Shown one piece after another: positions 1 to 5,596 of a DNA stretch of 7,990 nt. This DNA is from Deltaproteobacteria bacterium (GTDB taxonomy: Bacteria > Desulfobacterota > Desulfovibrionia > Desulfovibrionales > Desulfovibrionaceae): positions 1-7,990 of the forward strand of contig JAJBSY010000273.1 of assembly GCA_020861205.1 (NCBI GenBank). The letters are read 5' to 3'. Each line of letters opens with the position of its first letter. Position 1 is the stretch's first letter. A program made the position numbers and the translations under genes. The notes beneath the pieces are model-generated. The model ran no database searches, had not been told where the DNA came from, and saw only the letters and a list, made by a program, of their open reading frames with translations.

Positions 1-113
1 GCCCCCTCCCCATCAAGCGCGAACCACTTCCAGCGAAGCTCCACCGACGAACGGCCGAGCCCGCAACGTTCCATTTTTCACAAAATTTTCGTTTCTCCTC
101 GGGAAATAGGGCA
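1..113. other. Upstream intergenic sequence, no gene recognised
   Basis: This stretch starts GC-rich and becomes AT-richer from about base 70, including an AAAATTTT run at 82-89. All three forward frames stay open for some distance (stops near 109, 119 and 192), so the tail of an upstream gene ending here cannot be excluded. None of the translations resembles a protein I know, and the composition drift argues for non-coding DNA. A lone TTCACAA at 77-83 looks like half of a Rex operator but has no partner half-site. AACGTT at 65-70 recurs at 191-196. Confidence 0.5.
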
Positions 114-150
114 CGTTAGGCCTGTTTTTTACCAGGGGCCAGGCCAAACG
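114..150. promoter_or_regulatory. Imperfect dyad upstream of the -35 box, possible operator
   Basis: The arm CGTTAGGCCTG at 114-124 is mirrored by CAGGCCAAACG at 140-150. Ten of eleven positions pair (one A:A mismatch), with a 15-base spacer that contains six T residues. The dyad ends five bases before the -35 hexamer. A second, perfect short dyad, AAACG-A-CGTTT at 146-156, overlaps both the right arm and the first two bases of the -35 box. Position and symmetry fit a binding site for a dimeric regulator, but no regulator family is recognised and chance cannot be excluded. The T-run lies in the loop, so the structure does not look like an intrinsic terminator. Confidence 0.35.
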
Positions 151-154
151 ACGT

Positions 155-182
155 TTGACAAAATAAGAAGTTACGGTATAGG
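155..182 (+). promoter_or_regulatory. Predicted sigma70-type promoter of the nuo operon
   Basis: A perfect -35 hexamer TTGACA at 155-160 is followed, after a 16-base spacer, by TATAGG at 177-182, which matches four of six -10 consensus bases. The start of transcription would fall near 188-190, giving a leader of roughly 90 bases before nuoA. It lies in the AT-richest part of the window and points into an operon whose other junctions are too tight to hold promoters. The 16-base spacer and the GG ending of the -10 box make it good but not ideal. Confidence 0.6.
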
Positions 183-214
183 GGGAGTCTAACGTTTGCG
201 AGGCAAATCCGGCC

Positions 215-255
215 GCACACGAAAAACCTTCCCACACGGAAGGCTTTTTGTGTGC
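215..255 (+). terminator. Strong hairpin with U-run in the nuoA leader (terminator or attenuator)
   Basis: The core stem is CCTTCC (227-232) paired with GGAAGG (238-243) around a CACAC loop. It is flanked by five A (222-226) and, after one C, five T (245-249), as in an intrinsic terminator. Pairing continues outward with GCACAC (215-220) against GTGTGC (250-255), giving about 17 base pairs with two single-base bulges (G221 and C244). The reverse strand has the same layout, so it could act in both directions. It lies after the predicted start of transcription and 16 bases before the nuoA Shine-Dalgarno. It may therefore attenuate the operon, stop readthrough from upstream, or stabilise the 5' end of the mRNA. 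A smaller hairpin, TTTGC-GAG-GCAAA, precedes it at 195-207. Confidence 0.6.
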
Positions 256-270
256 TTAACGCCTATACAT

Positions 271-275
271 GAGGT
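271..275 (+). promoter_or_regulatory. nuoA Shine-Dalgarno, decides the start
   Basis: GAGGT at 271-275 lies five bases before the ATG at 281. The in-frame ATG at 269 has no purine-rich site upstream and itself overlaps this sequence. The 281 start is therefore preferred, and it gives the usual NuoA N-terminus, a few residues directly followed by a membrane helix. Confidence 0.75.
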
Positions 276-280
276 ATGCC

Positions 281-661
281 ATGGTTTTTGACATCCTGCA
301 TTTTGCCATCATCCTGTTCCTCGTGGGCGGGGCGGCGTTCGCCCTCGGCCCTCTGGTCATGGGGCTCCTGCTGCCCCCCCGGGCCAAGGGGGGCGACATG
401 GACATGCCGTATGAATGCGGCATGGAACCGCACGGTTCGGCCTGGACCAATTACGGCATCAGTTATTATATGTACGCACTGATCTTCATCGCCTTCGACG
501 TGGACGTGCTCTACCTGTTCCCGGTTTCGATCCAGTACCACCTTACCGAAGGCTGGGGCGCGTTCGCCAAGCTGTGCGTCTTTCTTTTCTTTCTTTTTCT
601 GGCTCTTATTTATTTCCGCGCGAAGGGAGTATTTACATGGCAGCGCAAGATCGCCCCTTGA
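281..661 (+). CDS. nuoA: NADH-quinone oxidoreductase-type subunit A
   Basis: NuoA is a small membrane subunit of complex I that, with NuoH, J and K, anchors the peripheral arm near the quinone channel. The 126-residue product has the usual three membrane segments (about 5-30, 58-82 and 95-113). The family signature YECG is at residues 44-47 in the loop after helix 1, followed by MEP. The second helix carries [10 protein letters not shown] (72-81), where most NuoA proteins have FDVE; Asp75 thus replaces the usual Glu conservatively. The start at 281 is chosen over an in-frame ATG at 269 because of the GAGGT site between them. It is the first gene of the operon, and its 3' end overlaps nuoB by 25 bases. 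Length and motifs are normal for the family. Confidence 0.96.
   Translation: MVFDILHFAIILFLVGGAAFALGPLVMGLLLPPRAKGGDMDMPYECGMEPHGSAWTNYGISYYMYALIFIAFDVDVLYLFPVSIQYHLTEGWGAFAKLCVFLFFLFLALIYFRAKGVFTWQRKIAP
623..629 (+). promoter_or_regulatory. nuoB ribosome binding site inside nuoA
   Basis: AAGGGAG at 623-629 lies seven bases before the ATG at 637, within the last codons of nuoA. It fixes the nuoB start. The same reading frame is open back to 415, but that upstream stretch is an out-of-frame reading of nuoA and has no NuoB similarity. Confidence 0.75.
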
Positions 662-1242
662 ACGGGGACCGTTTGGCCCCTACCACCGGCTATGTTGACA
701 ATCCCGTCATTCCCCTGCCCGGGCCGGTCAACAAGTTTCTGGATCTCTGCCGGGCCATGTCCATATGGCCCATGACCTTCGGGCTGGCTTGCTGCGCCAT
801 TGAAATGATGGCCGTCAGCATGGCCCGGTTCGACATGGCCCGGTTCGGCGCGGAAGTGTTCCGCCCCTCCGCCCGCCAGGCGGACCTCATGATCGTGGCG
901 GGCACGGTTTCCAAGAAGCTGGCTCCCTCCATCGTCCGGCTGTACGAGCAAATGCCCGCGCCCAAGTTCGTGCTGGCCATGGGCAACTGCGCCATATCCG
1001 GCGGGCCCTTCGCCTTCAAAGACCAGTACGGCATCGTGCTGGGCGTGGACACGCTCATTCCCGTGGACGTGTACGTTCCCGGCTGCCCTCCCCGCCCCGA
1101 AGCCCTGCTCGAAGGCCTCTTCGCCGTGCAGCACAAACTGACCGGCAAGCGCTTCTGGCCCGTGCCCGAAGGATTGGACCACGACTTTCTGCATGACGCC
1201 GTGGACGTTGTCGCGGCAAAAAGCGGAGGAGACAAGGCATGA
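637..1242 (+). CDS. nuoB: NADH-quinone oxidoreductase-type subunit B (cluster N2)
   Basis: NuoB holds the terminal [4Fe-4S] cluster N2, which passes electrons to quinone at the interface with NuoD. The 201-residue protein has all four expected ligands: the tandem Cys52-Cys53 in ACCAIEMM, Cys118 in GNCAISGG and Cys150 in VPGCPPRPE. The Cys53-Cys118 spacing of 65 matches E. coli as I recall it. Cys118-Cys150 is 32, against 29 in E. coli, because of a slightly longer loop after GGPF. The N-terminal 45 residues include a short Pro-rich stretch and the SIWPMTFGL segment that precedes the cysteine pair. The gene overlaps nuoA by 25 bases and nuoC by four (ATGA). Related small subunits of group 4 [NiFe] hydrogenases share these motifs, but the neighbouring NuoA, H, J and K proteins make NuoB clear. 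Confidence 0.96.
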   Translation: MAAQDRPLNGDRLAPTTGYVDNPVIPLPGPVNKFLDLCRAMSIWPMTFGLACCAIEMMAVSMARFDMARFGAEVFRPSARQADLMIVAGTVSKKLAPSIVRLYEQMPAPKFVLAMGNCAISGGPFAFKDQYGIVLGVDTLIPVDVYVPGCPPRPEALLEGLFAVQHKLTGKRFWPVPEGLDHDFLHDAVDVVAAKSGGDKA

Positions 1243-1910
1243 TAGCTCCGCTGCAAAACGCCGACTGCCTGTTCCTGTCCAAGGAAAACCAGGCCAAGGT
1301 CGGTTACGAAGCCCTTGCCGTCGTGGAGGCGGACACGCTGCTGCCCCTGGCCAGGGATTTCCTGGCCGCCGGGTACCACCTGGAAGACATCAGCGGCCTG
1401 GTGACGCGTGACGGCGCGGTTTCCGCGTACCACTTCGCCCATTTCGACATCCCCGGCCGGGCCGAGGTTCTGGTGATCGCGCCGCTCGACAACCCCTCCT
1501 TCCCGTCCATCGCCGCCGTCTACCAGAGCGCGGAATGGCATGAACGCGAAACCCGCGACTTCTTCGGTTTCCAATACGAGGGGAACCCCAACTTCATTCC
1601 CCTTCTGCTGTCCGAAGACATGGTCGACGTGCATCCCCTGCTGAAGGCCGAGGGCTCCCTCGCTTCGCTCGCGAGCATCTTCAGCGCGGAAGGAAGGGAG
1701 CGCGAAGTCGTGAAACAGGCCGAGGGCTTCACCCTCCTCGACGCGCCCGTGACGGAAGAACCCGCCCCCAAGGTTGCAGAAGCTCCCAAAGCGGACGCCC
1801 CGCAAAAGGCGGAGTCCCCCGTAACCCCGGAAGCGAAACCGGAATCCAAGCCCGAGGCCGAGGCGCAAGGCGCCGCCGATTCCGGCCAGGAGGGAGCTGG
1901 CGATGCATAA
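1239..1910 (+). CDS. nuoC: NADH-quinone oxidoreductase-type subunit C (30 kDa family) with low-complexity tail
   Basis: NuoC is a cofactor-free peripheral-arm subunit that packs against NuoD and NuoB. The 223-residue protein has an N-terminal alpha/beta domain (about 1-95) and the family signature [16 protein letters not shown] (102-117), followed by IPLLLSEDM. Most bacterial NuoC proteins read ERExxDMFG here, so the FFGF version is slightly divergent and more like the Fpo/hydrogenase-associated relatives. From about residue 168 to the end, the sequence is a Pro/Ala/Lys/Glu-rich, apparently disordered tail not found in compact NuoC proteins. A GGAGGAG site at 1225-1231 lies seven bases before the ATG. 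The start overlaps the nuoB stop as ATGA, and the end overlaps nuoD by eight bases. It is separate from nuoD, unlike the NuoCD fusion of E. coli. Confidence 0.93.
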   Translation: MIAPLQNADCLFLSKENQAKVGYEALAVVEADTLLPLARDFLAAGYHLEDISGLVTRDGAVSAYHFAHFDIPGRAEVLVIAPLDNPSFPSIAAVYQSAEWHERETRDFFGFQYEGNPNFIPLLLSEDMVDVHPLLKAEGSLASLASIFSAEGREREVVKQAEGFTLLDAPVTEEPAPKVAEAPKADAPQKAESPVTPEAKPESKPEAEAQGAADSGQEGAGDA

Positions 1911-3075
1911 CACCCCCCTTTTCCCCAAGGACATGAAGGGCGATTTTTACTCCTGCCACTTTGAAAAAGGGAAGCAGGAAGACACCATCATCCTGAACCT
2001 CGGCCCGCAGCATCCCTCCACGCACGGCGTTTTGCGCATCCTGTGCGAAATGGACGGCGAATACGTGCTGCGCGCGGAGCCCGTTCTCGGCTACCTGCAC
2101 CGGATGCAGGAAAAGATGGGGGAAATCAAGTATCCCGCCCAGTACATGAACAACATGGGCCGCGTGGATTACCTGAACCCCATGTCCTGGAACTGGGCGT
2201 TCGTGGGCGCGGCGGAAAAAGTCATGGGCGTCGAGGTTTCCGAGCGTTGCGAATACGCCCGCGTCATCGCGATGGAACTGTCCCGGATCGCCTCCCACCT
2301 GGTCGGCTGGGGCGCGTGGATCCTCGACCTCGGCGCCACCACCCCGATCCTGTACGCCTTTGACGACCGCGAGGACGTGCTGGACATCATCCAGGAACTG
2401 TGCGGCTCCCGCCTGACCAACGTGTACTTCCGCGTGGGCGGCGTGTGCAAGGACATCACACCGCGGGCCGTCCAGCTTATTAAGGAATTCATTCCCTCCA
2501 TGCGCAAGCGCATTCCCATGTACCACGCCCTGGTCACCAAAAACATGATCCTGCGCGGCCGTATCGAGGGCATCGGGATCATCGACCGCGACGTTTGCAA
2601 CCGCTACGGCTGCACCGGCCCGGTTTCGCGGGGCGCGGGCATCGCCCACGACACCCGCCGGGCGGAGCCCCATTCCGTGTATCCCAAGCTGGACTTCAAC
2701 ATCCCCGTATACACCGAAGCCTGCAGCATGGCCCGCTACAAGGTGCGCCTGGACGAAATCGAGCAGAGCCTCAACATCCTCGAACAGTGCATCGAACAGA
2801 TGCCCGCCGAGGGAGACGTGCTGCCCGCCAAGAACATCAAGTTCAATACCAAGCTCCCGGCCGGGGAAGCCTATTACGCGGTGGAGGGCGCCCGGGGCAA
2901 GGTCGGCGTCTGGATCGCCTCCGACGGCGGCAAATACCCCTACCGCGTAAAGTTGCGCGCCCCCGGTTTCTGCAGCTTGAGTTGTTTCGCGGAAGTCGCC
3001 AAGGGTATGCTTTTGGCCGACGCCATTGCCGTTCTCGGCAGCCTTGACCTCGTTATCCCGGAAGTTGACAGGTAG
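1903..3075 (+). CDS. nuoD: NADH-quinone oxidoreductase-type subunit D (49 kDa, quinone site)
   Basis: NuoD forms the quinone-binding cavity with NuoB and NuoH and evolved from the large subunit of [NiFe] hydrogenases. The 390-residue protein has LNLGPQHPSTHGVLR (31-45), with the quinone-site His41, and GRVDYLNPM (86-94), with the expected Tyr90. It ends in GSLDLVIPEVDR, the normal complex I C-terminus. The N- and C-terminal CxxC pairs that bind NiFe in hydrogenases are absent, so it is a quinone-reacting subunit. A Cys-x3-Cys (357 and 361) near the end is not a canonical site. AGGAGG at 1888-1893 lies nine bases before the ATG, within nuoC. An in-frame ATG at 1933 is possible but has a weaker ribosome site. 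In 14-gene operons nuoE-F-G would follow; here nuoH follows after six bases. Confidence 0.96.
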   Translation: MHNTPLFPKDMKGDFYSCHFEKGKQEDTIILNLGPQHPSTHGVLRILCEMDGEYVLRAEPVLGYLHRMQEKMGEIKYPAQYMNNMGRVDYLNPMSWNWAFVGAAEKVMGVEVSERCEYARVIAMELSRIASHLVGWGAWILDLGATTPILYAFDDREDVLDIIQELCGSRLTNVYFRVGGVCKDITPRAVQLIKEFIPSMRKRIPMYHALVTKNMILRGRIEGIGIIDRDVCNRYGCTGPVSRGAGIAHDTRRAEPHSVYPKLDFNIPVYTEACSMARYKVRLDEIEQSLNILEQCIEQMPAEGDVLPAKNIKFNTKLPAGEAYYAVEGARGKVGVWIASDGGKYPYRVKLRAPGFCSLSCFAEVAKGMLLADAIAVLGSLDLVIPEVDR

Positions 3076-3081
3076 GCCATC

Positions 3082-4122
3082 ATGCAGGAAATATGTACCT
3101 TTTTTGAAAACATTCCCCCTCTCGCGCTGGACGTGCTCTGGCTGGTCGCGGTGCTGATCCTGGTTATCGCGTACATCACCGTCTGCGCCCTGTTGCTGGT
3201 GTACCTTGAGCGGAAGGTCGCGGGTTTCGTCCAGCGCCGTCCCGGCCCTTACGAAGTCGGCCCGTACGGGATTCTCCAGTCCGCCTGCGACGCGGTTAAG
3301 CTGGTGGTCAAGCAGATCATAAAACCGGCGCACGTGGACCCGGGGCTCTACTTCCTCGCGCCGATCCTTTCTTTCTTCCCGGTGCTGCTGCTGTTTTTGC
3401 CCCTTCCCTTTTCCAGGCTCCTCACGGGCATGAACGTGAACCTGGGCATCCTGCTGGTTCTGGCCTTCTCGGGCATCAACGTGATCGCGGTTCTGCTCGC
3501 GGGCGTTTCATCCAACAACAAGTTCGGGCTTCTGGGCGCGGCGAGGGGCGTTTCCCAGTCCGTGGCCTACGAAATTCCGCTTCTGCTCTCCACCCTCGCC
3601 ATCGCCATGATGACCGGCTCGCTGAGCTTCACCGAGATCGTGGAAGGACAGGGCGGCTGGCCGTGGCAGTGGAATATAATCCTCCAGCCCGTGGCCTTCG
3701 TTATCTTCATTTTCAGCATGTTCGGGGAAACCAACCGCCTCCCGTTCGACCTTCCCGAAGGCGAATCCGAATTGACCGGGGGGTTTCACACGGAATACTC
3801 CGGCATGGGCTTCGGGCTTTTCTTCCTGGCGGAATACGCCAACATGGTCGTGGTCTGCTCCATCGCGACCGCCCTGTTCCTGGGCGGGTACAAGGGTCCC
3901 TTCCTGGACGGCCCCTGGTGGTTTCTCGCCAAATCGTGGACCCTGCTGTTCTTCATGCTCTGGGTGCGCTTCACCTACCCGAGGATACGCTTCGACCAGA
4001 TGCTCAACCTTAACTGGAAATGGCTGCTGCCCCTCGGTGTGCTGAACCTCCTGGCCACGGCCTTTGCCATGAAGTTCTTTCCGGTGGTCGCGAACTTCTT
4101 CGGATTCGGAGGTGCGGCATGA
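3082..4122 (+). CDS. nuoH: NADH-quinone oxidoreductase-type subunit H (quinone channel)
   Basis: NuoH is the membrane subunit that docks the peripheral arm and forms the entrance to the quinone channel. The 346-residue product has about eight membrane segments and the family landmarks: YLERKVAGFVQRRPGP (41-56), SSNNKFGLLGAARGVSQ (143-159) with Glu164 just after, and GETNRLPFDLPEGESEL (215-231) leading into GGFHTEYS and FFLAEYAN. The canonical loop begins AETNR, so Gly215 is a small change. The C-terminal FDQMLNLNWKWLLPL motif is also typical. The ATG follows the nuoD stop by six bases, with an AGGTAGG-like site at 3070-3076 overlapping that stop. The 3' end overlaps nuoI as ATGA. Length and motifs are normal. 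Confidence 0.96.
   Translation: MQEICTFFENIPPLALDVLWLVAVLILVIAYITVCALLLVYLERKVAGFVQRRPGPYEVGPYGILQSACDAVKLVVKQIIKPAHVDPGLYFLAPILSFFPVLLLFLPLPFSRLLTGMNVNLGILLVLAFSGINVIAVLLAGVSSNNKFGLLGAARGVSQSVAYEIPLLLSTLAIAMMTGSLSFTEIVEGQGGWPWQWNIILQPVAFVIFIFSMFGETNRLPFDLPEGESELTGGFHTEYSGMGFGLFFLAEYANMVVVCSIATALFLGGYKGPFLDGPWWFLAKSWTLLFFMLWVRFTYPRIRFDQMLNLNWKWLLPLGVLNLLATAFAMKFFPVVANFFGFGGAA
4108..4114 (+). promoter_or_regulatory. nuoI ribosome binding site inside nuoH
   Basis: GGAGGTG at 4108-4114, in the last codons of nuoH, lies four bases before the ATG at 4119. It sets the nuoI start there. The in-frame ATG at 4020 would add 33 residues read out of frame through nuoH, without NuoI character. Confidence 0.8.
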
Positions 4123-4754
4123 AATGCCTCATGAACGTCGTCTTATACGTTACCGACATTGCCAAAGGTCTCTGGAGCCTCGTCGTGGGGCTGGCGATCA
4201 CCGGCCGGTACGCGCTCTCCCGCCACAAAACGGTCAGGTATCCGTTCGCCGTCGTCGCGAAGGAGAACACGGAAACCTTCCGCGGCCCCATCGAGCTGGT
4301 GGGTCTGCCCAAAGACCCCTCCACCCCCAAATGCATCAGCTGCATGCTCTGCGTGCAGGCCTGCCCGAGCAACTGCATCAGCGTGAAAAAGCAGGCCGCG
4401 CCCAAAATGACGCCCGAGCAGCAGAAAGCGTTCGACGAAGCCGTTGCCCGGGGCGAAAACCCAAAAAAACCGGCGGCCCCGAGAAACCCGGCCGAGTACC
4501 ACTACGACTTCACCTATTGTTCGCTGTGCGCGTGCTGCGTGGAAGCCTGCCCGGTCAACTCCATCCGCTTCTCCCATGAGCTCTATCTCGCCGGCACCCG
4601 CCGCGAGGATTTCAACATGGACCTTCTCGCCCGCCTGAAACGCACGGCGGCCAAGGATGCGCAAAAAGCCGCCAAACCGGCCGCTACCGACCCGGCAACG
4701 ACCACGGCCGCCGTCGGAGCGGGCAAGGCGACCGCCGAGGAGGCTACGGCATGA
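4119..4754 (+). CDS. nuoI: NADH-quinone oxidoreductase-type subunit I (two [4Fe-4S] clusters)
   Basis: NuoI carries clusters N6a and N6b, which relay electrons to N2 in NuoB. The 211-residue protein begins with an amphipathic helix region (about 5-35) that lies on the membrane. It has two ferredoxin-type motifs, CxxCxxCxxxCP at Cys72/75/78/82 and at Cys134/137/140/144. In E. coli NuoI the motifs are closer together. Here a charged insert (about 90-128, rich in Lys, Pro, Ala and Glu) separates them. An Ala/Lys/Thr-rich tail of about 35 residues follows residue 175. Extra cysteines (86 and 139) sit next to the ligands. The gene overlaps nuoH and nuoJ by four bases each (ATGA). A stand-alone ferredoxin is unlikely given the N-terminal helix and the location. 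Confidence 0.95.
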   Translation: MKCLMNVVLYVTDIAKGLWSLVVGLAITGRYALSRHKTVRYPFAVVAKENTETFRGPIELVGLPKDPSTPKCISCMLCVQACPSNCISVKKQAAPKMTPEQQKAFDEAVARGENPKKPAAPRNPAEYHYDFTYCSLCACCVEACPVNSIRFSHELYLAGTRREDFNMDLLARLKRTAAKDAQKAAKPAATDPATTTAAVGAGKATAEEATA

Positions 4755-5272
4755 CGGACACAATCATGGAATATCTCGCGTATGCCGCTTACGGCGTGTA
4801 CCTGCTGATCATCATCGGGGGGTCCGCCGTCGCGGTGCTTGAAAAGAACCTTGTGCGGGCCTTCATCGGCCTGATCGCCACCCTGTTCGGGGTCGCGGGC
4901 ATGTACCTCCTGCTGCAAAGCCCCTTCCTGGCCTTCATGCAACTGCTCATTTACATCGGCGCCGTGGCCGTCCTGATCTTCTTCGCCATCATGCTGGCCG
5001 ATTCCCGCAGCGACGGCGACGAAGCGGGGCTCGTTTTCGGCAAAAAATTCATCCGGGCCGCGCTGGCGGGCCTTCTGCCCATCCTTTTGCTGACCCCGCC
5101 CATCTTCGTGCACCCGGCTTCGACGGAACTGCTCCCGGATGTGGTGACCGTCGCGGAAATCGGCAAGGGCCTCATGGGCGAATACGTCCTGGCGTTCGAG
5201 CTGATCTCCATCATCCTGCTCGTAGCCATGGCCGGCGGCGTTTTCCTGGCCATGGACAGGAGGAAAAAATAA
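4751..5272 (+). CDS. nuoJ: NADH-quinone oxidoreductase-type subunit J
   Basis: NuoJ is a membrane subunit next to NuoK and NuoA; its third helix is thought to gate the link between quinone chemistry and proton movement. The 173-residue product has five predicted membrane segments. The third contains LIYIGAVAVLIFFAIML (66-82), the conserved helix with the Tyr-x-Gly-Ala-Val pattern. The C-terminal helix EYVLAFELISIILLVAM (144-160) matches the family. A basic DRRKK ends the protein. GAGGAGG at 4737-4743 lies seven bases before the start. It overlaps nuoI by four bases and nuoK by one (TAATG), which suggests coupled translation. The length is close to that of E. coli NuoJ. Confidence 0.94.
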   Translation: MTDTIMEYLAYAAYGVYLLIIIGGSAVAVLEKNLVRAFIGLIATLFGVAGMYLLLQSPFLAFMQLLIYIGAVAVLIFFAIMLADSRSDGDEAGLVFGKKFIRAALAGLLPILLLTPPIFVHPASTELLPDVVTVAEIGKGLMGEYVLAFELISIILLVAMAGGVFLAMDRRKK

Positions 5273-5592
5273 TGCCCGCTCTACCCGCTCCCCTCGCCCT
5301 GTATCATTTCGCGGCCATCGTGCTTCTCGGCATGGGGATTTTCGGCCTCACCCGCCGCAAAACCCTGGTCGGAATGCTCATTTCCGTCGAACTCATGCTT
5401 AACGGCGCCGCGCTTTCCATCGCGGCTTCCGCCGGACTGACTCCGGCCAGCACGGTACTGGGACAGTCGGCCACGTTGCTGGTCATGGGGCTCGCCGCCG
5501 CCGAGGCGACGCTGGTCCTGGCCATGATCATCGTCGTCTATCGCCGTTTCGGCTCCACCCGAACCGCTGACTTAACCACGCTCCAGGAGTAG
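5272..5592 (+). CDS. nuoK: NADH-quinone oxidoreductase-type subunit K
   Basis: NuoK is a three-helix membrane subunit related to MrpC that supplies part of the proton path. The 106-residue product has helices at about 8-26, 31-52 and 67-90. It keeps both membrane glutamates used by the family: Glu40 in ISVELMLNGAAL and Glu78 in GLAAAEATLVLAMI. The TRRKTLVGML loop before helix 2 is typical. AGGAGG at 5258-5263 lies eight bases before the ATG, which shares one base with the nuoJ stop. A C-terminal extension of about 15 polar residues follows the third helix. MrpC is the alternative assignment, but it would not occur between NuoJ and this set of genes. Confidence 0.95.
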   Translation: MPALPAPLALYHFAAIVLLGMGIFGLTRRKTLVGMLISVELMLNGAALSIAASAGLTPASTVLGQSATLLVMGLAAAEATLVLAMIIVVYRRFGSTRTADLTTLQE

Positions 5593-5596
5593 ATTC

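Noticed and set aside
66..83. Possible Rex operator
   Set aside because: TTCACAA at 77-83 matches one half-site, but the other half (66-72) agrees at only two of seven bases with TTGTGAA.
13..237. Possible 74-residue minus-strand gene upstream of nuoA
   Set aside because: It has no convincing ribosome site and no known similarity. It spans the predicted promoter and its start falls in the hairpin.
690..1934. Open frame of 414 codons on the minus strand
   Set aside because: It is antisense to nuoB and nuoC. The Gly/Arg/Leu-rich low-complexity start is typical of a reverse reading of the NuoC tail codons.
637..3075. Group 4 [NiFe] hydrogenase instead of complex I
   Set aside because: NuoD lacks both CxxC pairs that bind the NiFe centre, keeps the quinone-site His and Tyr, and ends in the complex I-type EVDR. 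NuoA, J and K are also present.
1729..3333. Open frame of 534 codons on the minus strand
   Set aside because: It is antisense to nuoC, nuoD and nuoH, which have strong motifs and ribosome sites. The frame is open only because of G/C-biased codon positions.
4020..4118. Upstream in-frame ATG extending nuoI by 33 residues
   Set aside because: The added residues are an out-of-frame reading of nuoH without NuoI character, and GGAGGTG sits immediately before the ATG at 4119.
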